Source of the DNA: Haliea sp964022665
GTDB taxonomy: Bacteria > Pseudomonadota > Gammaproteobacteria > Pseudomonadales > Halieaceae
Length of the DNA: 64,000 nucleotides
Assembly (NCBI GenBank): GCA_964022665.1
Contig: CAXIDF010000002.1
Location: forward strand, 124,001-188,000
Direction: 5' to 3'
In this document: one piece after another, positions 25,981 to 34,460 of the stretch
Numbering within the stretch: the first letter of the stretch is position 1
Layout of the letters: each line of letters begins with the position of its first letter
Made by a program: the position numbers and the translations under genes
The notes under the pieces: model-generated
Told to the model about the DNA's origin: nothing
What the model saw: only the letters and a program-made list of their open reading frames with translations
Database searches by the model: none

Positions 25981-26766
25981 ATGCTCGTCTTCGATTTTGC
26001 ACAAACCAATCTGCAGCTACGGAGACAGCTCGTCGCACTCGACTACAGTGAGCAGGATGTCGCCCGCGTCGATATGGCCTATCAGCTCGGCGTGCCCCTG
26101 TTTTCGGCGCAATACCGGGCCAGCGGCAAGCCTTTCATTGCGCATCTGGTGGGTACCGCCAGCATTCTCGCCTCGCACCATGCAGCCGCAGATACACTGA
26201 TCGCGGGGCTCTTGCACGCCACGTTCATGACAGGCGACTTCGGCTTTCACCCCGGTCGGCGCCGCAGCCGCCGACAGCGAGCCTGGTTGCGCCATCACCT
26301 TGGTGCACCGGCAGAACAACTGGTTGCCACCTACGATGCGCTCCCCTGGAACGCTGCCGCCATTGCCACCTACAGGCAGACCTACCCTACGCTTGATGCC
26401 ATTACACGCGAGGCACTGCGCATTCGCCTGGCGAACACCTATGAAGACTTCATGGATGACGCCCTGTGCCTGCGGCGCGGAGGCAAAGCACTGCTCTATC
26501 GGGATCCAGGCGTCCGGGAGAGCATTCTGGCATTGACCGACCTCGCTGACTGGCCAACGTTGAACCGTTTGCTCCGCGATGCGTTTCAGGATCTCGAGAA
26601 CACATGGGCAACGATGTTGCCCGCTGAAAACCGGAAGGGCACCTCTGCACTGCGCCTGCCCGCCTCCGCCCGCCGCCGTCTGATGCCAGCCGCAGAGGGC
26701 TGGCTGGCTCGGCGAATCAGACGCCTGCTGGCGAAAAGGACATCCGCCCCGACGGCACAGGGCTGA
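25981..26766 (+). CDS. HD-like (RelA/SpoT hydrolase-type) uncharacterised protein
   Basis: A 261-residue protein. Residues 40-80 read FRASGKPFIAHLVGTASILA-like sequence followed by ADTLIAGLLHATF, which resembles the first two metal-site motifs of HD phosphohydrolases of the RelA/SpoT type (R-x-GxPxxxH and LLHD). The second motif has HA where an HD pair is usual, so a classical HD metal site may be altered. The C-terminus is basic (RRLMPAAEGWLARRIRRLLAKR). It follows the GT2 gene closely. It may belong to the DUF6817-type group, but I am not certain. Confidence 0.55.
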   Translation: MLVFDFAQTNLQLRRQLVALDYSEQDVARVDMAYQLGVPLFSAQYRASGKPFIAHLVGTASILASHHAAADTLIAGLLHATFMTGDFGFHPGRRRSRRQRAWLRHHLGAPAEQLVATYDALPWNAAAIATYRQTYPTLDAITREALRIRLANTYEDFMDDALCLRRGGKALLYRDPGVRESILALTDLADWPTLNRLLRDAFQDLENTWATMLPAENRKGTSALRLPASARRRLMPAAEGWLARRIRRLLAKRTSAPTAQG

Positions 26767-26968
26767 ATGCGGGTCCATCACACGCGCTCCCGATTCGGCG
26801 CAAGAAACGTCGGAGCAGCCGGTGCCGAAAGGTTTGGCGAATTTGTGAAAAATTTACAATGCCGTTGAGCTAAAGCTGTCACAAAACGTTGCACTATAGG
26901 GTCGCTGAAACGCGCTGTTGGCGCGCAAGTGCCAGTACCCAGTATCCGCGTAAGCACAGGTGTACGCT

Positions 26969-28135
26969 ATGCCAATAAGAATGAAAAGCGCGCTGCTGCC
27001 ACTGCTGGTAATTGCTGTCGCGATCGCCGGCTATGCCGGGCTGCACGCAGCCGCCCCCGAACCGGAACAGGACACCACACCAGCACGTCCCATCAGCGTA
27101 TTCACCGCCACGGTACGCGCGGAAGAAACACGGCTAACGGTGCAGACACAGGGTGAAGTACGCGCGGCGACCGAGCTGGACCTGGTCGCCCAGGTAGGCG
27201 GGCGCATCGTCGCGGTTGCACAGGAGTTTACCGAAGGCGGCCGCATCGCGGCAGGCGAACCCCTGCTCGAGATTGAAGACACCGATTACAGGCTGGCGCT
27301 GAGTGAAGCCCGCGCTGTCGTCGCTGAGGCCGACGTCAGGGTGCAGCAGGCGCTGGCTGACGCCGACGTCGCACGGCAACAGTTGCGCAACGAACCCGGC
27401 GCCTCCCCGCTGGCTCGCAAACAACCGCAGCTCGCCGAGGCACAGGCCCTTCTGGAAGCAGCCAACGCGCGTCTGGAGCAGGCCGAACTGAATCTTGAGC
27501 GCACCCGCGTGCACCTGCCCTTCGACGGGCGCCTGCTCAGCACCCAGGTCAATGTCGGACAATATGTGACGCCCGGCACCCCGCTAGGACGGGCCTTCGC
27601 CACCAGTCGAGTGGAGGTGCGGTTGCCCCTGAGTGATGATCAGCTGGCCGCACTCGACCTGCCGATTGGCTTCACCGCGGAAACGGGGCAGGAACCCCCA
27701 GTCACGTTCAAGGCCACCGTGGCGGGTAAGCAGCACCGGTGGCAGGGACGCCTGCTGCGCCTGGATGCCGCCCTGGATCCGGGATCACGCATGCTTTACG
27801 CCATGGCAGAAGTGCAGGACCCCTACGCGAGCGGCGCCTCGGCAGAAGGCATGCCCCTGGCAGCCGGGCTTTTCGTCGAAGCCACGATACCAGGACGCAA
27901 GCTGGAGGCAGCCCTGCTGATACCACCCGCCGCGCTGCGCCCGGGCAACAAGGTTCATGTACTTGATGACGATGGCCGCCTGGCGACACGGGATGTGGAA
28001 GTACTGTCGCGCAGCGCCACCCGCGTCGTGGTAGGACGCGGCCTCCGTGCCGGCGAGCAGGTGATTGTATCTGCTATACGCAACCCGGTGCAGGGCATGG
28101 CGCTGGCGGCGATCGCCGAGCCGGAGCACGGATAA
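26969..28135 (+). CDS. RND efflux system periplasmic adaptor subunit
   Basis: A membrane fusion protein linking an RND pump to an outer-membrane channel. It has 388 residues with an N-terminal membrane anchor or signal (LLPLLVIAVAIAGYAGLHAA), a biotinyl-lipoyl half-motif VAQVGGRIVAVAQEFTEGGRIAAGEPLLEIED near residue 65-95, a coiled-coil hairpin (about 95-160, Ala/Glu/Gln-rich), the second lipoyl half RTRVHLPFDGRLLSTQVNVGQYVTPGTPLG, and beta-barrel and membrane-proximal domains. The ATG at 26969 was preferred; a GTG nine bases upstream is also in frame. The pump gene starts immediately at its stop (TAAGTG). No TolC-like gene is present in the window. Confidence 0.92.
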   Translation: MPIRMKSALLPLLVIAVAIAGYAGLHAAAPEPEQDTTPARPISVFTATVRAEETRLTVQTQGEVRAATELDLVAQVGGRIVAVAQEFTEGGRIAAGEPLLEIEDTDYRLALSEARAVVAEADVRVQQALADADVARQQLRNEPGASPLARKQPQLAEAQALLEAANARLEQAELNLERTRVHLPFDGRLLSTQVNVGQYVTPGTPLGRAFATSRVEVRLPLSDDQLAALDLPIGFTAETGQEPPVTFKATVAGKQHRWQGRLLRLDAALDPGSRMLYAMAEVQDPYASGASAEGMPLAAGLFVEATIPGRKLEAALLIPPAALRPGNKVHVLDDDGRLATRDVEVLSRSATRVVVGRGLRAGEQVIVSAIRNPVQGMALAAIAEPEHG

Positions 28136-31100
28136 GTGCGCAACTTCATTGGCTGGTGGGTACACAACCCGGTTGCGGCCAATCTGCTTATGCTGGGCAT
28201 TCTGCTCGCCGGGGTACTGGGCTTCGTCAGCATGGAACGCGAAGCCTTTCCGCGGTTCGACGTGCATCAGGTCGAAATTGAAGTCACCTGGCCCGGCGCT
28301 GCCCCCCAGGAAGTCGAGGAGCAGATTGTATTGCGCATCGAGGAATCCCTCGACGACCTCGATAACGTCAAGCGCGTATCGTCTACTGCCTCCGAAGGCC
28401 TTGCGCGGCTGGAGGTCAGCACCTGGCCCGATGTCGACCTCGACCAGTTTCTGAACGATGTGAAGAACCGGGTCGACGCGGTAACAGCGCTGCCCCGGGA
28501 TATTGAGCCGCCGCGGGTAAAACGCAGCGACTTCCGCGAGGAGATGATTCGCGTTGCAGTGCACGGTGCGGTCAGCGAGCGCGAATTGACTCGTCTGGCC
28601 GAGGATCTGCGCGACGAGGTCGCCGCGTTGCCGTGGATCTCACTGGTCGAACTGTTTGGCACACGCCGTGAAGAAGTGACCATCGAACTGTCGCAGGCCG
28701 CCATGTTGCGCTATGACGTCAGTTTCGACGAGGTTGCCAATGCCATTCGCGGCAGCTCCATCAACCTGTCATCCGGCCAGGTGCGCACCGCAACCGGGGA
28801 TGTGAGGTTGCGCGCACGCAATCTGGCCGACAGCAGCGAAGACTTCAGTCGAATTGTACTGCGCCAGAACGCGGCAGGCGCGACGGTGACTATCGGCGAT
28901 GTGGCCACGGTGATCGACGGCTATGAGGAAAACGAGATTCTCGCCACGCTCAATGGTGAACCGGCGGTTCTCATCCAGATGCTCGCTACCGACAACATGC
29001 AGGTGGTCAAGGCCAGCGAGGCCGTAAAAGCGTGGATGCAGCGCACGCGCCCCAATCTTCCGGCAGGCATCAGCCTCACACTCTGGTTCGATACCGCCGA
29101 CATCTACGAAAGCCGTATGGACCTGATCGGCAGCTCCGCCTGGCTGGGCCTGCTGCTGGTGTTCCTGGTGCTGATCATGTCACTGCGGCCCAAGGTCGCC
29201 CTGTGGGTGACGGCCGGCATTGCCGTCGCCTTCGTAGGGACCTTTGCCGTGTTGCCCGCCAACGATGTCTCGCTCAACGTGATGTCCACGTTCGCGTTTC
29301 TGCTGGTGTTGGGCATTGTGGTGGATGATGCCATTGTTGTGGGCGAGAGCATTCACCAGCACGCGCACACCGGCGGGGGAACGGAAGCCGCGATTGACGG
29401 TGCGCTGGCCGTGGCGCGGCCGGTGATCTTCGCCGTGCTCACCACCATGATTGCCTTCGCACCGTGGTTTTTCGTGGACATTGAAGGCGGCAACATGACG
29501 CGCCAGTTTTCCATTGTGATTACCGCCGCGCTCACCATTTCACTGATCGAGGCATTCTGCGTGCTGCCCTCTCACCTGCGCCACCTGGAGCACCGCGAGC
29601 ACATCGGCACCTGGAGAAAGCGGCAGCGACAGTTCGAGGAGAGCATCGTTGCCTTTGCCAACACGCGCTACCGTCGCCTGCTGACACTGGCCACAGAAAA
29701 CCGCTATCTCACCGCCAGCCTGTTCACCGCCGCTTTCATCATCAGCCTGGGCATATTCACTGCGGGCTGGGTGAAATTTACGTTCTTTCCGGAAGTACAG
29801 AATGAACAGGTGCACATCAATGTGGTGATGCCCAGCGGGGCACCCTACTCGCGCTCGCTGGCGGTCCTGGCGCGGCTGCAGGAGGCGGAAAAGCAGCTGA
29901 TTGCAGAAGTCGAATCGCGCGCAGCCGCCGAGGGTGGCAGCGGCAAACTGGTGCAGGGCTGGTACACCCGTTCGCGCCGCGACAGCGTCATCGCCATCGT
30001 CAGCCTGTCTCCCCCGGAAGAGCGTGCGCTGTCTGCCCGCGAAACCGCCGAGCGCTTCCGCGAACTGGTTGGAGATATTCCGGATGCGGAAGAAATCGAA
30101 GTCAGCTACACACTCAACGACCAGGGCGCGGCAATCACCTGGGTACTGCGTCACCGGGACCTCGATGTGCTGCGTGCCGCCAGCAGTGATCTACAATCCC
30201 AGCTGCGCAGTTATCAGGGAAGCTACTACGTGCGCGACAGCCTGCGCGCCGGCAGCGAAGAGATTCACCTGAGCCTGCGCCCGGGCGCGGAAAAACTGGG
30301 GGTGAGCCTTGCCGATGTATCCCGGCAGGTGCGCCAAGCCTACTACGGCGAAGAAATCCAACGCCTGCCGCGGGAACACGGGGATGTGCGCGTCATGCTG
30401 CGCTATCCCTCGGAACTGCGCGAACAACTCGCCAGCCTCGACAGCTTCCGGGTGAGAACCGGCGACGGTCGCGAAGTGCCGCTGTTGACCGTTGCCGCGG
30501 TAGAAGTGAACAACGCCGTGGACCGGATACAGCGCCAGGATGGCGAACGCATGGTGCGCATTTCTGCGGAAGCAGCGCCAGAGCTGGTGAGTGACATGAA
30601 CAAGGACCTCACGGACAATTTTCTGCCCGTGCTGCAGGAGCGCTATCCGCAGCTGGTGGTATTGCGCGGCGGTGAGCAGGAAACCGAACAGGCATTTTTC
30701 GACGAAATCATCGCCCTGTACGCGGTTGCCCTGTTCGCGATGTATGCACTGATCGCCGTAGCTTTCCGCTCCTATGCGCTACCGTTACTGATCATGACCG
30801 CCATCCCTTTCGGCTTCATGGGGGCGATTTACGGCCACCTTCTGTTCGCAACACCCATGGCCCTGTTTTCCTATTTCGGCATCGGTGCCGCTGCGGGTGT
30901 GGTGGTCAATGACAACCTGGTACTGGTGGACTATATCGGCCGCTTGCGCGACCGGGGCCACACGGCACTGGATGCCGTGTTGGAAGCGGGGGTTGCGCGC
31001 TTCCGGCCCATTCTGCTGACCACCGTCACCACCTTCGTCGGCCTGCTGCCCATCATGGCTGAACGCTCGACGGACGCACAGTTTCTCAAGCCCGCGGTAT

Positions 31101-31255
31101 TGTCGCTCGCCTTCGGCGTGCTGTTCGCCCTGCTGGTCACGCTGCTGATGGTACCCGCGCTGTACCTCATCGGTGAGGACAGCAAACGCCTCGTCCGCCG
31201 CCTGTGGCCGTGGGCAGCGCCGGCTCCCGCACGCCCCGCCGAGTACGACCGGTAA
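28136..31255 (+). CDS. RND family efflux pump, inner-membrane permease subunit
   Basis: A 1039-residue proton-driven transporter of the AcrB/HAE1 superfamily, exporting an unknown substrate. It shows 12 membrane helices in two halves with large periplasmic loops after helices 1 and 7. The N-terminus NFIGWWVHNPVAANLLMLGILLAG is the usual first helix. Helix 4 contains LGIVVDDAIVVGESI (about 394-408), with the paired aspartates of the proton relay. Helix 10 has GAAAGVVVNDNLVLVDYI. The GTG start abuts the adaptor stop. Sequence features such as FFPEVQNEQVHINVVMPSGAPYSRS place it in the less-studied HAE-like group rather than among heavy-metal pumps. Confidence 0.94.
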   Translation: MRNFIGWWVHNPVAANLLMLGILLAGVLGFVSMEREAFPRFDVHQVEIEVTWPGAAPQEVEEQIVLRIEESLDDLDNVKRVSSTASEGLARLEVSTWPDVDLDQFLNDVKNRVDAVTALPRDIEPPRVKRSDFREEMIRVAVHGAVSERELTRLAEDLRDEVAALPWISLVELFGTRREEVTIELSQAAMLRYDVSFDEVANAIRGSSINLSSGQVRTATGDVRLRARNLADSSEDFSRIVLRQNAAGATVTIGDVATVIDGYEENEILATLNGEPAVLIQMLATDNMQVVKASEAVKAWMQRTRPNLPAGISLTLWFDTADIYESRMDLIGSSAWLGLLLVFLVLIMSLRPKVALWVTAGIAVAFVGTFAVLPANDVSLNVMSTFAFLLVLGIVVDDAIVVGESIHQHAHTGGGTEAAIDGALAVARPVIFAVLTTMIAFAPWFFVDIEGGNMTRQFSIVITAALTISLIEAFCVLPSHLRHLEHREHIGTWRKRQRQFEESIVAFANTRYRRLLTLATENRYLTASLFTAAFIISLGIFTAGWVKFTFFPEVQNEQVHINVVMPSGAPYSRSLAVLARLQEAEKQLIAEVESRAAAEGGSGKLVQGWYTRSRRDSVIAIVSLSPPEERALSARETAERFRELVGDIPDAEEIEVSYTLNDQGAAITWVLRHRDLDVLRAASSDLQSQLRSYQGSYYVRDSLRAGSEEIHLSLRPGAEKLGVSLADVSRQVRQAYYGEEIQRLPREHGDVRVMLRYPSELREQLASLDSFRVRTGDGREVPLLTVAAVEVNNAVDRIQRQDGERMVRISAEAAPELVSDMNKDLTDNFLPVLQERYPQLVVLRGGEQETEQAFFDEIIALYAVALFAMYALIAVAFRSYALPLLIMTAIPFGFMGAIYGHLLFATPMALFSYFGIGAAAGVVVNDNLVLVDYIGRLRDRGHTALDAVLEAGVARFRPILLTTVTTFVGLLPIMAERSTDAQFLKPAVLSLAFGVLFALLVTLLMVPALYLIGEDSKRLVRRLWPWAAPAPARPAEYDR

Positions 31256-31273
31256 AAATCACGCCTTCCTACA

Positions 31274-31301
31274 TTGCTTTGTCACACACTGGCGCTATGC
31301 T
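31274..31301 (+). promoter_or_regulatory. putative promoter for the small ORF at 31449
   Basis: TTGCTT (31274-31279) and TATGCT (31296-31301) with a 16-base spacer form a plausible sigma-70 promoter just downstream of the pump gene. It would give a leader of about 140 bases before the small gene. Confidence 0.35.
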
Positions 31302-31448
31302 GCGCTCCGCTGGCTGGCACAAAGATTGCTGCACCTTCATTGCCAGTGCCGGAAGAGCGGTTGCAACAGGCACTTCAGCTCCGGGCATGCACGGCAACGG
31401 TGCGCAGCGCACTGTAACAGGGCTTCGAATGACAGGGAGAGCGATGCA

Positions 31449-31721
31449 ATGCAAACTGACTTGACCACCGCAGAAGGAAAATTCCGGCGCACCGTCGGGG
31501 ATGTTGTCGTTGCCGAAATGCTCTTCATTCAGGCGACGGTAGAGAGCGCCTCGGTTATCGGCACCGGGCTACAGCAGTTGGGCCACCACCTAATGGCCGC
31601 CCCCAGCGATCCACAGCAACCCAGTGGCTCCATTGCCACCCTGCTACAGGCTACAGCCGACCGAGCGCTGGAACCCTACAGCACCCGGCTAGGCTATTTC
31701 CGCCAACTCCGGGCACTGTAA
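31449..31721 (+). CDS. small helical protein of unknown function
   Basis: A 90-residue frame starting at ATG 31449, with a purine-rich AGGGAGAG about 10 bases upstream. The sequence (QTDLTTAEGKFRRTVGDVVVAEMLFIQATVESASVIG and EPYSTRLGYFRQLRAL) is predicted amphipathic helix with a Pro/Gln linker in the middle (SDPQQPSG). There is no signal peptide or membrane segment. The helical, low-cysteine character resembles phasin-like granule proteins, but that is only a guess. It has its own candidate promoter and converges with the DUF1244 gene eight bases away. Confidence 0.55.
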   Translation: MQTDLTTAEGKFRRTVGDVVVAEMLFIQATVESASVIGTGLQQLGHHLMAAPSDPQQPSGSIATLLQATADRALEPYSTRLGYFRQLRAL

Positions 31722-31728
31722 GTCAAGG

Positions 31729-32016
31729 TCACTTGCCTTTGGCAGCCTGCATTCTGGCAAGCTGCTCTGGCGTTGCCTCCAGCTGATACTGCGCCTTCCA
31801 TTCGTCGTAGGGCATACCGTAAACGCGCTCCCGGGCCTCGTCGCGGCTGAGCGACACTCCCTCCTCGGCCGCCGCCTCGGCGTACCAGTTGGCCAGGCAG
31901 TTGCGACAGAAGCCCGCCAGGTTCATCAGGTCGATATTCTGCACATCCTTGCGTGCATCAAGGTGTGACAATAAACGGCGAAATGCGGCCGCCTCTATGG
32001 CCTGTTGTTGTGACAT
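31729..32016 (-). CDS. DUF1244 domain-containing protein
   Basis: A 95-residue protein of the DUF1244 family, found widely in proteobacteria; function unknown. The signature is the segment DVQNIDLMNLAGFCRNCLANWY (about residues 24-45), with a CxxC pair, and then SRDEARERVYGMPYDEWKAQYQ. The CxxC could bind metal or be redox active, which is inference. The ATG at 32016 is preceded by GAGGGAT. It starts 15 bases after the stop of the LuxR-type gene and is probably co-transcribed with it. Confidence 0.9.
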   Translation of the reverse strand: MSQQQAIEAAAFRRLLSHLDARKDVQNIDLMNLAGFCRNCLANWYAEAAAEEGVSLSRDEARERVYGMPYDEWKAQYQLEATPEQLARMQAAKGK

Positions 32017-32031
32017 GAACAGATCCCTCCT

Positions 32032-33168
32032 CTATCTCTCATCGCCCATGGGGGCGACACTGCTCAGAATAAGCTGCACCAGGCGTGTTTGCCGGGTGAC
32101 GCCGGTTTTGGAAAAAATAGCACTCAGGTGCGACTTTCCTGTGTTGCGGGAAATGTGCTGCTGCCTGCAGGCTTCGTCCAGTGTGGCGCCGCCGGCGAGT
32201 AACAGACTCAATGTAGCCTCGGCCCGCGTCAAGCCAAACAGCGTCATGAGTACATCCACCGGTGCCTCCCGCTGGTATTCCGGGTCCGAAACGAAAATCG
32301 CCACTGAGGGGTTGCGGCTGCCATCCGGCGCTGCCACGAGAGGCAGTGGTCGCATCAGGATGCCCGGTCCGGCACTGTTACCACTGTCGAGACGCAGGGC
32401 CTTGACCAGGCCGGGCTCTCCCCGGAGGTGCGCCTGCATAACATCGTCCAGGCACTCCCGGAAAGCCTGCTGATCAGCGCGGTGCACCAGACGCAACTGC
32501 CCCTCGTGCTGGGTCAGCCAGCGCCCCTCCGCCAGTAGCCGCTGACCGGCCTGGTTGCTGTGGCGAATGCGCGCGCGCTGGTCGAGGATAAACGCGGCCA
32601 GCGCCATGCGGTCCACCGCCGCTGCAAACAGGGCGCGCTCGCTCTCCACACGGGCAATGCGGGCGTGCAGGCGTATGGTCTGCTGGATATGTGGCAGCAG
32701 GGAACGGCACAGCTCGCGCTCGCGCGCGGCAAAATTGTCGCGCCCCGCTACGCGGGCAAACCGCAAGCGCGCGGTATTGCCCAGCTCATCACCGAGGTCT
32801 GCGCCCATGATATGCCGGATGCCTGTGGGCTCCACATACTGACGGAAGTAAGCCGATTCGTAGTAGTCCCCGGGCGGCACCAGGGCATCCACCGTGAACA
32901 CCTCACCGGGGGGCAGGTTAACAAACGGATCCAGGGCAAAAAAACTTTCGTTGTAGGCGTTGACCGCATCGGGCGAAAGCACCACCGAATTGATCACCAG
33001 CCCGGAATCCCCCTCGCGCGGGGCGCGCAGTATCAACGTGACGTAGTCCGCAGCCAGCGCCTCACCCAGCAGGCGCAGAAACTCCTGCCAGGGCGGATCG
33101 GCCACCGGCCCGCGCGATAGCGCGAGCAGCAGTTCGTTCATTGGTGCCGAAATCGAATAGTCGCGCAT
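32032..33168 (-). CDS. LuxR family transcriptional regulator
   Basis: A 378-residue regulator with a long N-terminal sensory region and a C-terminal LuxR-type helix-turn-helix at about 310-372 (LTRAEATLSLLLAGGATLDEACRQQHISRNTGKSHLSAIFSKTG). The N-terminal part shows FFALDPFVNLPPGEVFTVDALVPPGDYYESAYFRQYVEP and a PAS-like middle (LAAFILDQRARIRHSNQAGQRLL). No acyl-homoserine-lactone synthase gene is in the window, so quorum sensing is not implied. It is followed by the DUF1244 gene and divergent-ended from the LLM gene (same strand, 71 bases upstream). A second in-frame ATG (MNELLLAL) is a possible alternative start. Confidence 0.85.
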   Translation of the reverse strand: MRDYSISAPMNELLLALSRGPVADPPWQEFLRLLGEALAADYVTLILRAPREGDSGLVINSVVLSPDAVNAYNESFFALDPFVNLPPGEVFTVDALVPPGDYYESAYFRQYVEPTGIRHIMGADLGDELGNTARLRFARVAGRDNFAARERELCRSLLPHIQQTIRLHARIARVESERALFAAAVDRMALAAFILDQRARIRHSNQAGQRLLAEGRWLTQHEGQLRLVHRADQQAFRECLDDVMQAHLRGEPGLVKALRLDSGNSAGPGILMRPLPLVAAPDGSRNPSVAIFVSDPEYQREAPVDVLMTLFGLTRAEATLSLLLAGGATLDEACRQQHISRNTGKSHLSAIFSKTGVTRQTRLVQLILSSVAPMGDER

Positions 33169-33239
33169 GGCAGGTACCGGCTGAGTGTGGGCAGATTGTC
33201 ACGCCTGCAGCGGAGGTGGTCAAACTCCCTGCCAAGGCC

Positions 33240-34265
33240 TCACGCGCCGCGCAACCGGGCGATCGCCCGCGCCGCCTGTGCGTCTTCGGCAGGGTCAGCG
33301 GGCATGGGGAACGTGATACTGTCAGCCAGCCCCGAATAGCGGTTGCGCAAGGTGTCTGCGATGTCCTCGTAGGCGCCGCAGGGCACGAAGACCTCAAGCA
33401 TTTCATCAGTCACAATCGACGCGAGATCCTGCCAGCGCCCCTCTCGGGTCAGGGCCTGCAACTGGGCACCGCGCTCCTGCCAGCCATACAACTCCAGGCT
33501 GGGCCAGTACGCCGGCGTGGAGTAGAGAAAACCCAACAGACGCCGCTGTTGCTCCCACTGCGCAGCAACAGCCCCCTCATCCACGCCTGTGGCCACCAGC
33601 GGACCAAGAATGAGCCGCAGAGACTGCGCATCGCGCCCCGCACGGCCAAGGCCCTCCTGCAGACGCGGCAGGCACACCTCGCGAATATACTCGGGCGGCG
33701 TGTTGGTGGGGTGCGTGATCATACCGTCGGCGACCCTGCCCACCATACGCGTCATGGCGGGGCCGACCGCCCCACAAAACACCGGAATATCCGGTTGCTC
33801 AATCGGCCCTGGGTTGAAGAATGGCTGCAGACGCGTAAAGCGGTAGTGTTCACCCTCGAAGCACAAGCGCGACCCATGCTGGAAACTGTCGAAGATTGCC
33901 TTCAACGACTGCACATACTCACGCAGCTGCGGCACCGGCGACACCCAGCGCGCTGAGTACCGCTCTTCGATGTTCTGCTTGATTTGCGTGCCAAGGCCGA
34001 GTTCGAAGCGCCCGCCAGACAGGCGCTGCAAATCCCAGGAGGCCACTGCGACTGTCATCGGGCTGCGCGGAAACGCGACCAGCACCGAGGTTCCCACACG
34101 CAGCCGGCGCGTTGCCTGCAACGCCAGCGCCGCCAACAGCAGGCCATCATGGATCGCGTCGGGCACCTGCAGCCCGTCAAACCCCATCGCCTCCGCCCGC
34201 GCAGCATGTGCGCCGATGTCCCAGGGACCCATGGATTCCGGCGTCGTTGCATAAACCTTGAACAT
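33240..34265 (-). CDS. LLM class (F420-dependent-type) oxidoreductase, TIGR03617-like
   Basis: A 341-residue luciferase-like monooxygenase-fold (TIM barrel) oxidoreductase. The N-terminal PWDIGAHAARAEAMGFDGLQVPDAIHD, VGTSVLVAFPRSPMTVAVASWDLQRLSGGRFELGLGTQIKQNIEERY and GRVADGMITHPTNTPPEY are as in TIGR03617 members, which are predicted to use F420 although some relatives use FMN. Substrate unknown. The ATG at 34265 has GGGAGG six bases upstream. The gene group downstream of the SDR promoter (SDR, MFS) runs in the same direction and shares a motif with this gene's 5' region, so they may serve one catabolic pathway. Confidence 0.85.
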   Translation of the reverse strand: MFKVYATTPESMGPWDIGAHAARAEAMGFDGLQVPDAIHDGLLLAALALQATRRLRVGTSVLVAFPRSPMTVAVASWDLQRLSGGRFELGLGTQIKQNIEERYSARWVSPVPQLREYVQSLKAIFDSFQHGSRLCFEGEHYRFTRLQPFFNPGPIEQPDIPVFCGAVGPAMTRMVGRVADGMITHPTNTPPEYIREVCLPRLQEGLGRAGRDAQSLRLILGPLVATGVDEGAVAAQWEQQRRLLGFLYSTPAYWPSLELYGWQERGAQLQALTREGRWQDLASIVTDEMLEVFVPCGAYEDIADTLRNRYSGLADSITFPMPADPAEDAQAARAIARLRGA

Positions 34266-34318
34266 GTATTGCCTCCCACGTTTGCAGCGGCTAACCGAAA
34301 AAGACTACCGCGACACAC

Positions 34319-34447
34319 ATGCCGCGGCGAAATCAGTCATACGACGACGTGCTGGCAGAAGCCGCGGAGGCGCTGAAGTGGCACGACAAAGGCGAAATCC
34401 GTGACCCACAGCGACATCGCAAGCTGTTCGCCGACGGAAGACTTTAA
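34319..34447 (+). CDS. possible 42-residue small protein
   Basis: A short open frame opposite the LLM promoter region. It begins with ATG at 34319 and encodes a charged sequence (SYDDVLAEAAEALKWHD, then KGEIRDPQRHRKLFADGRL) with mostly G or C in third positions, like real genes here. There is no clear Shine-Dalgarno. I do not recognise a family; it could be the remnant of a larger gene. It ends 13 bases before the MFS gene end (convergent). Confidence 0.25.
   Translation: MPRRNQSYDDVLAEAAEALKWHDKGEIRDPQRHRKLFADGRL
34339..34353 (-). promoter_or_regulatory. shared promoter/operator motif, copy upstream of the LLM gene
   Basis: On the minus strand the sequence AGCACGTCGTCGTAT occurs 74 bases before the LLM start. 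A copy differing at one base (AGCACGTCGTCATAT) precedes the SDR gene at 36489-36503 in the same orientation. The TAT end could be part of a -10 (TATGAC). It could instead be coincidental similarity within coding sequence of the small frame on the other strand. Confidence 0.35.
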
Positions 34448-34460
34448 ACAGGACGCGCCA

